In this document: in pieces, positions 47,363 through 57,553 of the stretch | How the letters are laid out: the number at the start of each line of letters is the position of its first letter | How positions within the stretch are numbered: the first letter of the stretch is position 1 | NCBI GenBank assembly: GCA_003551705.1 | Contig: PUNJ01000059.1 | Span: forward strand, 1-63,146 | Length of the DNA stretch: 63,146 nucleotides | Source of the DNA: Chloroflexota bacterium | GTDB lineage: Bacteria > Chloroflexota > Dehalococcoidia > UBA2247 > RBG-13-53-26 | Reading direction: 5' to 3' | Notes under the pieces: generated by a model | The model's database searches: none | Told to the model about the DNA's origin: nothing | Seen by the model: the letters and a program-made list of their open reading frames with translations, nothing else | Translations under genes and position numbers: made by a program

Positions 47363-48835
47363 TCAAGTCACTGTGTCCTGGTCCTGCTGTGTCGGGGGAA
47401 GAGTGATACCTCTTTGTTCTTTTTCGTACCTTCTCTGTACACTTGCCAAGGAGACTACTGCTGAGGCGGCTGCCAGTATTGCGCCAGTGATGTAGGCCCA
47501 ATGAAGCCCGCTCAGGAACTGGTCGATCTCTGCCGGGGTGAACGATCCAGGTTGACCCGATAGCGTGATCGGGGCTATGCCATAGAGCACGGCTGCGGCA
47601 ATACCGATACCCAACACCATGCCTACATTGCGCATGGCAGCCAGTATGCCCGAGGCGACACCCAGGTAGACCGGGGGCACGTTGCCCATAACGGCGCTGT
47701 TATTGGGACTGCCAAATATGCCCATGCCGAAACCGAAGATGGCCAATCGCCAGACAACATCCATGACGGAAGAAGATGTATTCAGAGTGCTCAAGAGCGC
47801 GAGTCCCAGGCAGGAAAGCCCCATGCCCAGAAAGGCGAGACCCCTGGTACCCATGCGGTCGGAAATGATTCCGCTGATCGGTGCTACCATGAGCGCTGCG
47901 AGGGGTGAAGCAGCCATGACAATACCTACCGTCCCCACGGACTGTTTGAGGACAAAGACAAGATAGAAGGGCGTAAGGAAGATGGCACCATAGATTGCCA
48001 TGAAGCTGAGCAGAGCAGCCAGGTTGGCGAAACCGAAGGTACGGTTGGAGAACAAGGATAGATTGAGCATGGGCTGGGGCGATCTCATCTCGATCCAAAT
48101 GAAAACAAGGCTGGAAAGGATTGCGACCGCGATCATGATCAGGCCTGCAGGGGACAACCATCCCCAGTCCTGGCCCCTGTTGGAGTAGAGGAGTATGGTT
48201 ACGAGAAATACCAGGGCCGCCAGGGCGCCGGGATAGTCCAACGTTTGTCCCGGCTTCTTGGATCCTGCCGGTATGACTCGCAAGCACCACAGGAATGAGA
48301 AGATGCCAATGGGGATATTGAGGAGGAAGATTGCCCTCCATGTAGCATGTTCGGTTATCAGTCCGCCCAGTGTAGGTCCGGCGGCCAGTCCGACCGATAT
48401 TGCAATGGCGCTGATGCCCAGAGCCTTGCCCCTCTCATGTGGGGGAAAGGCGGATGTAATGATGGCGAAGCTTACCGACATCATCATGCCGGCTGCGAGG
48501 CCCTGCAGGGACCGGAAGGCTATCAGCATCCATATCGACTGGGAAAGAGCGCAGAGGACCGAAGTGATGGTGAAGGCTGCCAGGCCGGTGATGAATACCT
48601 TCTTGTAGCCTAACATATCGCCGAGACGGCCATAGAGGAGAATGAGAGAACTGATGGTTAACAGGTAGACGGTTGGTACCCATTGAGCGACACCGATGTC
48701 GGTCTGGAAGTGGTTGGTGATGTTCGGAAGTACGGTATTGACTATGGAAGCATCCAGGGGGCCCATGATATTCCCGATCATGACGGCGAGGAGGACTTGC
48801 CATTTCTTCTGGTATACCTTGTCATCAATGCTCAT
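47363..48835 (-). CDS. MFS transporter, DHA2/EmrB-QacA type
   Basis: LLAVMIGNIMGPLDASIVNTVLPNITNHFQTDIGVAQWVPTVYLLTISSLILLYGRLGDMLGYKKVFITGL; 14-TM-like. Confidence 0.93.
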   Translation of the reverse strand: MSIDDKVYQKKWQVLLAVMIGNIMGPLDASIVNTVLPNITNHFQTDIGVAQWVPTVYLLTISSLILLYGRLGDMLGYKKVFITGLAAFTITSVLCALSQSIWMLIAFRSLQGLAAGMMMSVSFAIITSAFPPHERGKALGISAIAISVGLAAGPTLGGLITEHATWRAIFLLNIPIGIFSFLWCLRVIPAGSKKPGQTLDYPGALAALVFLVTILLYSNRGQDWGWLSPAGLIMIAVAILSSLVFIWIEMRSPQPMLNLSLFSNRTFGFANLAALLSFMAIYGAIFLTPFYLVFVLKQSVGTVGIVMAASPLAALMVAPISGIISDRMGTRGLAFLGMGLSCLGLALLSTLNTSSSVMDVVWRLAIFGFGMGIFGSPNNSAVMGNVPPVYLGVASGILAAMRNVGMVLGIGIAAAVLYGIAPITLSGQPGSFTPAEIDQFLSGLHWAYITGAILAAASAVVSLASVQRRYEKEQRGITLPPTQQDQDTVT

Positions 48836-49337
48836 ACGAATGAATCCGTCTTCGTTGGGGGTGCGGTCTGCGTAGCCAATAAGGTCATGCACGGTGCATG
48901 CACGGATGAGGCCAGTATAACACCGTGGGCCGTGGCCTCACAAATTGTGGGAAGCGAGGGTGGCGGCGGAACCCCGCTGGTATTGGATGTGGGGTGGTTT
49001 TACAAATCTGGCTTGACTTCCGCCGGTCCCCGTCTGAAGGTGTTTCCGGTTCCCCAATAGCTGAACCTCTATTACCCCCCCATGTAACTTCGGCTAAACG
49101 AAAGATGCCCTCATCACTATTAAGCAACCTGTTTCAAAAACAATCGTTATCCCGTCTAAACCGATACTCAACAACCAGTAACCGGTATTGAACCGGCTGG
49201 CTGATAACATAAAAACGAATTGAAGCTTCGGATGGCGAAATGTTAAGAAGCGCGCCTTGGGCCTGTTCTGCAGGCTGGTCGATCTTGGTGGCGCATACTT
49301 CCCGGAAGACCGGGAGTAATGAAAGGAGGCCAAATAA

Positions 49338-50417
49338 GTGAAGAAAAGGACATTGTTTATCATCCTGGCTGCAGTCATGGTTCTGGTGCTGTCCAGCGTG
49401 CCGGCTATGGCAGATAACAAGTCGGTAGACACAAAAGTCACGGTTATCGGTGGCGGTGGAGGGAGTGCTCCAATAATCAAGGCCATGTGGGTACAGGATA
49501 CGACCCCCTACTTGGAAGACGGTGATCCTGCGCATGTGCAACCCGGTTCACAGTTCCTGCCCCCTATGAAATTCGAGGGCAAGAAGGACCTCGAGTTCTG
49601 GGTAGTCGTAACAGACCCTGAGGGTGTATCAACCATCCAGTTGGTCGAGATCAACGTGTACTATCCTGATGGGGCCCACAAGTTCCAGTTGATCCTGGAA
49701 AAGGTGGACAAGTGGGAAGTCGGTATACCGGCGTACCAAGCTGCTCTAAGCTCATGCCTTGTCAAGTACGGGCCAGGTTACGATCATGCTAACGTACAAC
49801 ACCAGTTGGATCAGTCGCTGTCAGCGGTCTATATGGCTACGGGGTACATGCACTACCATCAGCCGGCCGGCACATATGCTTTCTGTGCTGATGCCATGGA
49901 CACTTTTGGCAACTGGGCCAGCACGGATGAGACCGACCTCTGCAGCTCTTTCTGGTATATTCCTGTGCCAGCCCTCGAATTGGACTTCAAAAAGGTAGAC
50001 TACGGTACTGTCCAGGTTGGAGCCCAAAAGATGGTCGGTGGCGACAGGACATTCCTATCTAAGGACGGCAAGCCTACTGTCCGCAATATCGGCAATACGC
50101 CCGTGCAGATCATGGTTGCTCAGGACGATATGGGCTTTGGATATAGCGGAATCGGTGCCGACAAGGAATGGAACGTACAATATAAGGCCAGGCTCGGACA
50201 TCTTCCAGCTGACCTGGTCTACTTTGAACCAGGTTGGGCAAAGGGTGATGCGGTACCAGTCTCGATCCCATGGACCGTGTTGCCGAACATACTTCCTCTA
50301 TGCACCACTGACAAGATGGACTTTGGTATCGAAGTGATCAAGTCAAAGCCTTCGGTGAAATGCGGGGAGATGCTCATAGGCTGGAGGATACCTGGTCCTC
50401 CTAACAACGCAAGCTAG
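49338..50417 (+). CDS. Secreted protein of unknown function (signal peptide)
   Basis: GTG start; KKRTLFIILAAVMVLVLSSVPAMADN signal peptide; SD 'gaaaggagg'. Confidence 0.7.
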   Translation: MKKRTLFIILAAVMVLVLSSVPAMADNKSVDTKVTVIGGGGGSAPIIKAMWVQDTTPYLEDGDPAHVQPGSQFLPPMKFEGKKDLEFWVVVTDPEGVSTIQLVEINVYYPDGAHKFQLILEKVDKWEVGIPAYQAALSSCLVKYGPGYDHANVQHQLDQSLSAVYMATGYMHYHQPAGTYAFCADAMDTFGNWASTDETDLCSSFWYIPVPALELDFKKVDYGTVQVGAQKMVGGDRTFLSKDGKPTVRNIGNTPVQIMVAQDDMGFGYSGIGADKEWNVQYKARLGHLPADLVYFEPGWAKGDAVPVSIPWTVLPNILPLCTTDKMDFGIEVIKSKPSVKCGEMLIGWRIPGPPNNAS

Positions 50418-50435
50418 AGATCGATGGAGACGGAA

Positions 50436-50467
50436 AGCCACGCGTTCGCCCAGGCGGGCGCGTGGCT
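50436..50467. terminator. Hairpin between the two exported-protein genes
   Basis: AGCCACGCG ... CGCGTGGCT perfect arms. Confidence 0.5.
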
Positions 50468-50507
50468 CCTTTACCGGAAATGCCGTCAGACCATGAGGAG
50501 GCGGGAA

Positions 50508-51536
50508 ATGAAGATGTACAGGTTTGCGATTTTGCTGGTTGCCATCCTGGTCTTGTTGCAAGCCGCAGGCGTACTGGCTGCAACAGGCTTTGGTATGGGT
50601 CCAGCCACCCTGGAGGTGCAACGCGGCATCAAGGGCTGGGACATCCAGGAAACGCTGTTCATTATGTACACGGGTGAGTCGGACCGGCCGGTCAGTTTGA
50701 GTACTTCGGGCGAAATAGCGGATTGGCTATCCTTCCATGAAGGGGAGGAGGCATCCGGTCCCACCCGTACCATAACAGCGGCGAATAACGAGTGGACATA
50801 TACGCCCGTGACCATAAGCGTGCCCGTAAACAGGCTAATAGGGCAAGCAACCGGAGTAGTGCACGCGATGACAGAGCCCGACACGGATGCCGGCGAAACG
50901 GTAGGCATGTACAGCGAGGTCCAAGTTGTCGTGCAGGTGACCGCCCGTAAGAACATTCCAGCGGGGACCAGCCTCGTCCCTCTCTCCCCGGAGCCATTTG
51001 ACCTCACCGGTAACGACTATAAGGTCGGACATGGATCGGTGGGTCTCACGCTTGATGTGCAGAACGTTCCCAGTAATGTTGCCGTGGACCTGACGGTGAT
51101 GAAGGACGTTCCGGACAGTTTATTGGCCGATTTGCAGTTCCTGGCAGAGCGGGTCCGGTTGGAGATAATGGATGCTGCCTACGTAATTGCAGCTTCTCGA
51201 GTTAATCTGGAGCCTGAGTTCGTCAACGATGCCCTTATGCAGTTGAAGGTGGGTCGTGCCTGGGCAGACATGTACGGAGTTGAAAACATCCGCATATGCA
51301 GAATTGGTCTGAATTCCGAGGTGTTGGATACCGTGTTTGTAGGATACGATGGGGACTCAGCCGTCTTTGAGGCAGTTAGTAACGGCGATTTTAGCCATTT
51401 CGCTTTGGTGAGCGTCAGTTCAGACTCTTTCACAGATATCAACTGGTCGCTGATTGGCGGAATCGCTGGAGGAATGGTGCCTCTGGCCATAGTGGGCATT
51501 TTGCTCATTAGAAGAAGGCGTGAAGCCACATCATAG
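50508..51536 (+). CDS. Exported, C-terminally anchored protein (signal peptide; C-terminal TM + Arg cluster)
   Basis: MKMYRFAILLVAILVLLQAAGVLAATG ... SFTDINWSLIGGIAGGMVPLAIVGILLIRRRREATS. Confidence 0.75.
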   Translation: MKMYRFAILLVAILVLLQAAGVLAATGFGMGPATLEVQRGIKGWDIQETLFIMYTGESDRPVSLSTSGEIADWLSFHEGEEASGPTRTITAANNEWTYTPVTISVPVNRLIGQATGVVHAMTEPDTDAGETVGMYSEVQVVVQVTARKNIPAGTSLVPLSPEPFDLTGNDYKVGHGSVGLTLDVQNVPSNVAVDLTVMKDVPDSLLADLQFLAERVRLEIMDAAYVIAASRVNLEPEFVNDALMQLKVGRAWADMYGVENIRICRIGLNSEVLDTVFVGYDGDSAVFEAVSNGDFSHFALVSVSSDSFTDINWSLIGGIAGGMVPLAIVGILLIRRRREATS

Positions 51537-51654
51537 TCTTGTTCATGCAAGTCTTCACAAGGTAGTCCGCAAAGCATATTATTTGCAGACTCCTGAACGC
51601 GCTCTGCCTAGTGATGACGAGCCTTTAGATTGACCAGGGACCTGGTATGCTCTG

Positions 51655-51710
51655 GCAGATTGCTCACCACCGGCGGACTGACCAGTCGCCGCGGTGAGCA
51701 ATCTGCTTAT
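51655..51710. terminator. Long hairpin between convergent genes
   Basis: GCAGATTGCTCACC ... GGTGAGCAATCTGC, 14-bp perfect arms around a partly paired CGGCGGACT/AGTCGCCG interior. Confidence 0.7.
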
Positions 51711-51718
51711 CAGGGGGC

Positions 51719-52096
51719 CTACCGTCGCCGGCCCTTGCCTCCACCGAAACCGCCGCGGCCACCGCCGCCACCGCCGCCACTACGACCTCCGCCGTAGCCG
51801 CCCCCGCGTCCGCCGCCACCGCCGTAGCCGCCGCCTCTGCCGCCAAAGGAGCCGCCACCGGTAGGACGTGGCCGGGCTTCGCTGACCTTGAGTGTGCGGC
51901 CATCAAATTCAGTGTTGTTGAGTCCTTCCTTGGCGGCGTCTGCTTCATTGGCATTAGCCATATCCACGAAAGCGAAGTCCTTGCCCTGTATCAGCGTGAT
52001 TTCGCCTACAGTCCCATAGGGGGAGAAGAGTTCTCGGATTTGCTCTTCCGTGATCGAGTAGCTGAGGTTGCCAACATAAAGTCTTTTGCCAGGCAT
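51719..52096 (-). CDS. RRM RNA-binding protein with glycine-rich C-terminus
   Basis: KRLYVGNLSYSITEEQIRELFSPYGTVGEITLIQGKDFAFVDM...; GGGYGGGGGRGGGYGGG tail. Confidence 0.95.
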   Translation of the reverse strand: MPGKRLYVGNLSYSITEEQIRELFSPYGTVGEITLIQGKDFAFVDMANANEADAAKEGLNNTEFDGRTLKVSEARPRPTGGGSFGGRGGGYGGGGGRGGGYGGGRSGGGGGGGRGGFGGGKGRRR

Positions 52097-52762
52097 ACTG
52101 CCTCCTTCCATTATTCTTCTCTCCACAACATAATGTTTCGTGTCTGGAGCCAGGAACATCTTGCGTTCCGACTTCGTTGCAGGCAACCCATCATGAATAG
52201 AAGAGATCTGACCAGTATTGACTTAGTTATCCTGGGTGTCGAGGCTTCAAAGGCTTTCTAAATGCCTTGATCTTCTCCACGCGCTCTGACGGGGATCACT
52301 ATCGAAGGGCTCACTCGGGGCTTAACGCTTCTTATGCTTCTTACGAAGGACAACCGGGACAGCATCCGAGAAGCAACACCTTGCCCGTTGTCTAGTTGCA
52401 AGGCTCGACCTTGAAATCGAGAGTTCCTATTACATCAATAGTCTGAATGATTTATCGCCTTCTCCGAAGCCTGGTCGGGAATCTTAAGAGACTGCTAGAT
52501 GTCAGGGAAGGTGTACTTTAGCGCCCCATCTTCATCATGCAGTAAGTACTCTCATCATACTACGCCACCGAACCCAATGCAACATGATATTGCGCAAAAG
52601 AGTCTCGATAGTGAGCGGGTAACTGGCATTGACGTCGTCCTACTCCCATATAAAGACCCGGTACTGGACGTGGTTGGGCGTAGACCTCGGCCCTCCTTTG
52701 TGCTAATATCATGGCGGTCTACCGGGCAAGGTCGACTGCCGCTCGGCAACTGAAAGAGGCTA

Positions 52763-53455
52763 ATGAAAGTTTCAGTCATTGTGCCAACCTATAATGAACG
52801 GGACAACATGGCGCCGCTAGTGGAAAGGATCAACACCGTTATGAGCGAGCGTGACTATGAGGTCATCGTGGTCGACGATAACAGTCCTGACAGGACTGTC
52901 GATGCGGTGCAGGCGCTTGCAGACCGTTATCCGGTGAAGGTCATAAAACGAATGAATGAGCGCGGTCTGGGCACTGCTGTGCTGGAGGGTTTCCGCCAGG
53001 CTAGTGGAGACATAATGGGCGTAATAGATGCCGACTTGCAACATCCGCCTGAGGTGATCCGTGACCTGGTAGTGGCCATGGACCAAGGGGCTGATATTGC
53101 GATAGCTACCCGCTACATGGAAGGCGGAGGCGTGAAGGAATGGCCCCTGCTGAGAAGGATCAAGTCAATGGGTGCGGGCCTTCTGGCCAAGCCGCTTACC
53201 AGAGTCCGCGATCCCATGAGCGGTTGCTTTATGCTTACCAGAGAGATAGCGTGCTCCAGCCAATTCCGGCCGATCGGCTACAAGATCCTCCTCGAGATAC
53301 TGGTGAAGGCCAGATACCGGAAAGTAACGGAGGTGCCGTATACCTTTGGTACCAGGTATGCCGGCGAAAGCAAACTTGACGTGAAAGAGCAATTCAGGTA
53401 CATCGGGCTGCTTGTCAAACTCTACCTCTACAAGTTGCGGCCTCGCCGTTTGTGA
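52763..53455 (+). CDS. Glycosyltransferase family 2, dolichol/polyprenol-phosphate mannosyltransferase-like
   Basis: KVSVIVPTYNERDNMAPLVERI...EVIVVDDNSPDRT...IMGVIDADLQHPPEV. Confidence 0.93.
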   Translation: MKVSVIVPTYNERDNMAPLVERINTVMSERDYEVIVVDDNSPDRTVDAVQALADRYPVKVIKRMNERGLGTAVLEGFRQASGDIMGVIDADLQHPPEVIRDLVVAMDQGADIAIATRYMEGGGVKEWPLLRRIKSMGAGLLAKPLTRVRDPMSGCFMLTREIACSSQFRPIGYKILLEILVKARYRKVTEVPYTFGTRYAGESKLDVKEQFRYIGLLVKLYLYKLRPRRL

Positions 53456-53555
53456 GCCCGATGAGACCGGTCCCGTGCGGCCCTGTGTACTTGATCAATG
53501 CTACGCGCCCATAGTGCTTCAAAGTCCGGGATAAGGCGCTATTCATGATGATGGT

Positions 53556-54239
53556 CTATCGGCCATACCCCTCTTGTTTCTCCAAGTCAGGGAAGGCGAC
53601 ATCCAGGATTGCGGGAGTCACTACGCCGGCGGACAGTATCAATTTCATGGCGCTGTCTACGGACATGCTGGTCTTTGTGACCTGCTCCGGATAAGAGATT
53701 TCGAAGAACCCCGAAGTCGGATTGGGTGCAGTGGGGATATACAGATTCAGCATTTCCCTGCCCGCCGAATCGTGTATTCTGCCGGTGACGAAGGCTATGG
53801 TCCTCATGCCCGCCCGGGGAAACTCCACCAGGACAACCTCCTTGAAGCCGCCTGTCTTTTGAGGCAGGGTTATGCTGTCCAAGACACGCCTCACTGTGTT
53901 ATAGACCTCTCTTACGACCGGAAGCTTGTTGACCATCGACTCAGCATACTCGATAAACCTCCGGCCCAGCACGTTGGTGGCTAACAGTCCTATCAGGTAT
54001 ACCAGGATGAGCAGGACGATCAGTCCTACTCCTGGCACTACATATGCGCCAAGAACAGGCTCCAATACGGGCCTCAGAATGCCGTCTATGAAGTTGAATA
54101 GCCACAACATTACGAGGACGGTAACCACAAGCGGTGTTATGATGATGACACCAGTGAGCAGGTTGCGGCCTGCGTTCCGCCGGATTTGGGAAAGCCTGTT
54201 TTCTAACTTTGCCTGCATAGGAATACCTCTCAAGCGCAT
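53556..54239 (-). CDS. DUF502-family membrane protein
   Basis: NLLTGVIIITPLVVTVLVMLWLFNFIDGILRPVLEPVLG...VPGVGLIVLLILVYLIGLLATNVLGRRFIEYAESMVNKLPVVREVYNTVRRVLDS. Confidence 0.88.
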   Translation of the reverse strand: MRLRGIPMQAKLENRLSQIRRNAGRNLLTGVIIITPLVVTVLVMLWLFNFIDGILRPVLEPVLGAYVVPGVGLIVLLILVYLIGLLATNVLGRRFIEYAESMVNKLPVVREVYNTVRRVLDSITLPQKTGGFKEVVLVEFPRAGMRTIAFVTGRIHDSAGREMLNLYIPTAPNPTSGFFEISYPEQVTKTSMSVDSAMKLILSAGVVTPAILDVAFPDLEKQEGYGR

Positions 54240-54606
54240 TTAATACTGTTCCGCTCAAGCACTAAACGTGCTTCATGAACGTGCTGCCCCTTGAACAATC
54301 CACCTTTAGGCCCGCAGAAGATCACCTGGGCCGGGGCCTAGCTACATTGTAACATGCTTGGGTCATGGGTAGTGGCCACAGTGATCATAGCGGCAGCGTG
54401 CTTGAGGCATTGACACTGCCTCTTGTATTGGTTTGGAAAATTCTCACGAAATCGTCACTGGTCGTCTACTGTTTCCTAATAGGCGGAAGGCGATACGTAA
54501 TACAGTGGTGCTAGTTTTGAGATGAGCAACGGTAAGCCTTTAGGTCCGGAAGGGCTGCAACGCAGTGCCAGTGCCATCGGCTCCGTGAGTGAGAAAGGAG
54601 ACTGAA

Positions 54607-54927
54607 ATGAAATTCGTGGCGATTTCGCGGACAAAGGACATTTTCTACCTGTTACCAACGGAAGAGCAGATGGAGCTCACCAGGGGGGCAATACACTATG
54701 CGGAGAAGTACCGCAAGCAAGGCAAGTTCGTCGATGTAGTCATCGAACCAAACCTTAAACAGACCATCGCAATCGTAGAAGCAAGTTCACACGAAGAGGC
54801 TACCCGTATGACCATGGAAAACCCGCTTGCCCGGTACCAGGATATAGAGTTTCGCCCGGTGGTCGACTTTGATGAAGGACTACGCGTCGGCCTCGAAATT
54901 ATGGGCCAAATGATGGCTGTTCGTTAG
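54607..54927 (+). CDS. Small YciI/muconolactone-isomerase-like ferredoxin-fold protein
   Basis: MKFVAISRTKDIFYLLPTEEQMELTRGAIHYAEKYRKQGKFVDVVIEPNLKQTIAIVEASSHEEATRMTMENPLARYQDIEFRPVVDF. Confidence 0.6.
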   Translation: MKFVAISRTKDIFYLLPTEEQMELTRGAIHYAEKYRKQGKFVDVVIEPNLKQTIAIVEASSHEEATRMTMENPLARYQDIEFRPVVDFDEGLRVGLEIMGQMMAVR

Positions 54928-55022
54928 CTGGTCAGACGAGATTGGACGTCAGCCTTGATTACGCCTGGTTGACATCAAGGTCTTGTCTCCGTTATGGTTG
55001 GTTTGCCTAATACCATCCAGGA

Positions 55023-55397
55023 GTGCGCATGGCCATAAATAGGGAATCGCAAGGCCTTGACGCTACCGGCTTGGCTGCGCTTGCCAGGCGTAAGGAAATA
55101 GCGCCCGCTGAACTCGTCGAGAGTACGATCAGCCGGATCACCCGCATAAATCCCTCTGTTAATGCAGTAGTAACAGAAGCGTACGAACAGGGCCTTGCTG
55201 CAGCCGAATACGGTCTGCTACAAGGCCCTTTTTGTGGTATGCCTTTCCTTCTCGAAGATACTTTCGCTGCTCATGGCGGTCTGGGGATGACTTCTGGTTT
55301 GGCTTTTCTCCTTGATTATGTTCCGGACCACGATTCTTCAGCCTCACACCCACCCAGGCCCGAAGGCCGGGGCCGGAATTATCGCAAACTCATCTAG
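55023..55397 (+). pseudogene. N-terminal remnant of an amidase-signature protein
   Basis: LAALARRKEIAPAELVESTISRITRINPSVNAVVTEAYEQGLAAAE...GPFCGMPFLLEDTFAAHGGLGMTSGLAFL, then breakdown; no serine-rich catalytic region downstream. Confidence 0.75.
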
Positions 55398-55556
55398 AAC
55401 AGAGAGTCGGTATATTGACAAGAGTTGTTACCGTCGCTTTCGGTGTTGTCACCGAGAAGAGACTATTAATTACTCTGAATTAACCCTGTCTTAAGGCGAC
55501 AATGCTAAGCTGTACCACGAGCCTCACCCGCAAGTACGCTCGACAAAGGGGGAGAC

Positions 55557-56117
55557 TTGGCAAGAAATAGACGGGAGCCGATCAAGCGGCGCATTGTGGA
55601 GATGGCTCCTGAAGCCCTAACAAATGACAACACGTCCAAGTCGGGCAGACTTGGTACCAGACGGTCGGTTAACATAACAAGAAGCACTATCATCAGAGCT
55701 CCGGTGGAGGAGTGTTTCCATAGAGTCATGAAGCAACTCGAGGAAACACCGCAGTGGGACCCAATGATAAGAGAGGTCCAACCCCTGGTAATCAGGCATG
55801 TGCGGGTGGGTTCGATGAGCAGGGTCATCTTCTCGCTGAATGGCTCCAGTGAAGAGGCGGTCGTTCTTGTTCGGGCCTTCGTTCCCAACCGGTCACTTTT
55901 TTGGACTTCAACACATAGTAGCCAGTTACAGGAAGAATGGCAATTCAGGCCTCTACCCTTTGGGACCATGGTCTTGGTCACACTCGGCTACAATCCATCG
56001 GGCGGCTTGGCCCAGCGCATTTCCGGCATGATAGCTATGAGAAGAAAGTTCGAGAAGTCCGTAGATGAAATGTTGAATCATCTGCAGGTATTCCTGGAGA
56101 GCGCCAAAGACCCTTGA
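55557..56117 (+). CDS. SRPBCC (START/polyketide-cyclase-like) family protein
   Basis: NITRSTIIRAPVEECFHRVMKQLEETPQWDPMIREVQPLV...SRVIFSLNG...SGMIAMRRKFEKSVDEMLNHLQVFLE. Confidence 0.75.
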   Translation: MARNRREPIKRRIVEMAPEALTNDNTSKSGRLGTRRSVNITRSTIIRAPVEECFHRVMKQLEETPQWDPMIREVQPLVIRHVRVGSMSRVIFSLNGSSEEAVVLVRAFVPNRSLFWTSTHSSQLQEEWQFRPLPFGTMVLVTLGYNPSGGLAQRISGMIAMRRKFEKSVDEMLNHLQVFLESAKDP

Positions 56118-56389
56118 TTCGTCCTGTTGCCATAATGGAGGCTCACGGGCGATCCCATGGTACCTCTGAAGTTGGGGTTTTCCCTTGTTCCAATTTGGTA
56201 CGCCCACGATTGTGGGCACAGAGTGGTTCGAGTTATCCTATTCAAGCCATTTCCACCCGCATGAAGCGGGACAGGGAGGAGGTTGGGACCTCCTCCCTGT
56301 ATTCATGTATGCCGGTCATGCATCAGCCTTTGGAGTGGAAGTCCTTCATAGTCCAGGGAACGGAATTATTTCGCAGAGACAAGGGCGTC

Positions 56390-56670
56390 AGTGTGAGGTG
56401 AGTTCTGAAAGAAGTCCGAGCGAGAACCACGCCCCGAACAACAGAAACCGGATAGTAGGTCATGATCGGTGGGTGAGCGGGCATGAGGCGGTGAAACCCG
56501 TGATTCCCAAGACTGGCTGGTGGTAAATCCGGCGGGGACGGGGTGAAAAGGCGGGCGCTTATGCCGAGAGGTCTACGGCCCTGTCTAAGAGACTGCCGGC
56601 CTGAAAACAGCTGGGAAAAGGCGGTGGAAGTCAGTAGAGGCCGGTGAAGACCCCGCCTCCCCGATTCTTC
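56390..56670 (+). mobile_element. Group II intron 5'-ribozyme remnant (no RT ORF)
   Basis: 'gccgagaggtctacggccctgtcta ... gaaaacagctggg ... ggtggaagtcagtagaggcc' resembles the conserved stretch preceding the RT ORF in many bacterial group II introns; sequence then changes to unrelated material. Confidence 0.6.
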
Positions 56671-56686
56671 GAGAAATCCCGGCAAT

Positions 56687-56938
56687 TCAAGACCGGCAGA
56701 TGATCAGCGGGACCGAGTACTCTGTCCGCTCTTTAGCGCGTTCTCCTTTGTCTCCGTTGACCCTGTCATCCGGGCATTCCCCGAGCGCGAGTAATTCATT
56801 TCGCAGGCCGATATATATCTCTGTAGCTTTGGGTGTGCCATAGCGTTCCAAAGCTCTCCTTATGGTACCAATCTCGCTGGGCGTGAGATTTTCTACGCTG
56901 TAGGAATCCGGGGTGTTTTTGTCTTTCACAATCTTCAT
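56687..56938 (-). CDS. Small hypothetical protein
   Basis: MKIVKDKNTPDSYSVENLTPSEIGTIRRALERYGTPKATEIYIGLRNELLAL; coding-like. Confidence 0.45.
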   Translation of the reverse strand: MKIVKDKNTPDSYSVENLTPSEIGTIRRALERYGTPKATEIYIGLRNELLALGECPDDRVNGDKGERAKERTEYSVPLIICRS

Positions 56939-56962
56939 AAGTTATCGTCCTGATCGCCTCAC

Positions 56963-57199
56963 CTAGAAACAGGAGTGACTTTCATATTCGAGCATTGAAT
57001 CGCCACAGATTTCGCACCGGGGTGCCAAGCTAAGGTAATCTCTTTCTGTGTCTGGTGCTTGTGACATCGCAAAGCCTGCAATGTGGGCATTTTCCTTTTC
57101 CATATGCATGATTTCTTCGTCCACCGTGTCTGGTCTTGAATTATCTCTCAAAATTACAGCTACCTCCCCAGAGATTGCCACGAGTGCATGTGTTTCCAT
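56963..57199 (-). CDS. Small hypothetical protein with C-terminal CxxC
   Basis: METHALVAISGEVAVILRDNSRPDTVDEEIMHMEKENAHIAGF...CEICGDSMLEYESHSCF. Confidence 0.4.
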   Translation of the reverse strand: METHALVAISGEVAVILRDNSRPDTVDEEIMHMEKENAHIAGFAMSQAPDTERDYLSLAPRCEICGDSMLEYESHSCF

Positions 57200-57553
57200 G
57201 TCTTAATGGATTAAAGACAATTATCACCTGTGCTTGCGTTAACGTCTGTGACTTTTGTCATTTCCTGATTAAGCTGGATAATACGTGACGTTATCCTCGG
57301 GAGGGGCGGGAACAGTTCTTTGATTTCGCTTTGCCGTGTCTCTGGCTTGCAGTTAGGCACTCCAGCCGGAGATATATGTCTGGGGCTTCTACTGTCTTGA
57401 CAGAACGAAGATGACAATTTATTATTTGGCAACATCCTGCCTGGTTGCCGAATAACGAATCTTTCCAGGCTTCTGAAGGATTGCCGGCTGTGCTGGAATC
57501 TATTTCATAGACGGACTCGATTGGGACCCAGTCCCAGGGAGGTTGGAAAAACA

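Noticed and set aside
54530-54606. SRP-RNA- or riboswitch-like motif (taggtccggaagggctgcaacgcag) upstream of the 54607 gene
   Set aside because: Only a short resemblance to the SRP 'GGTCCGGAAGGAAGCAGC' loop; the surrounding helix and remaining motif are absent.
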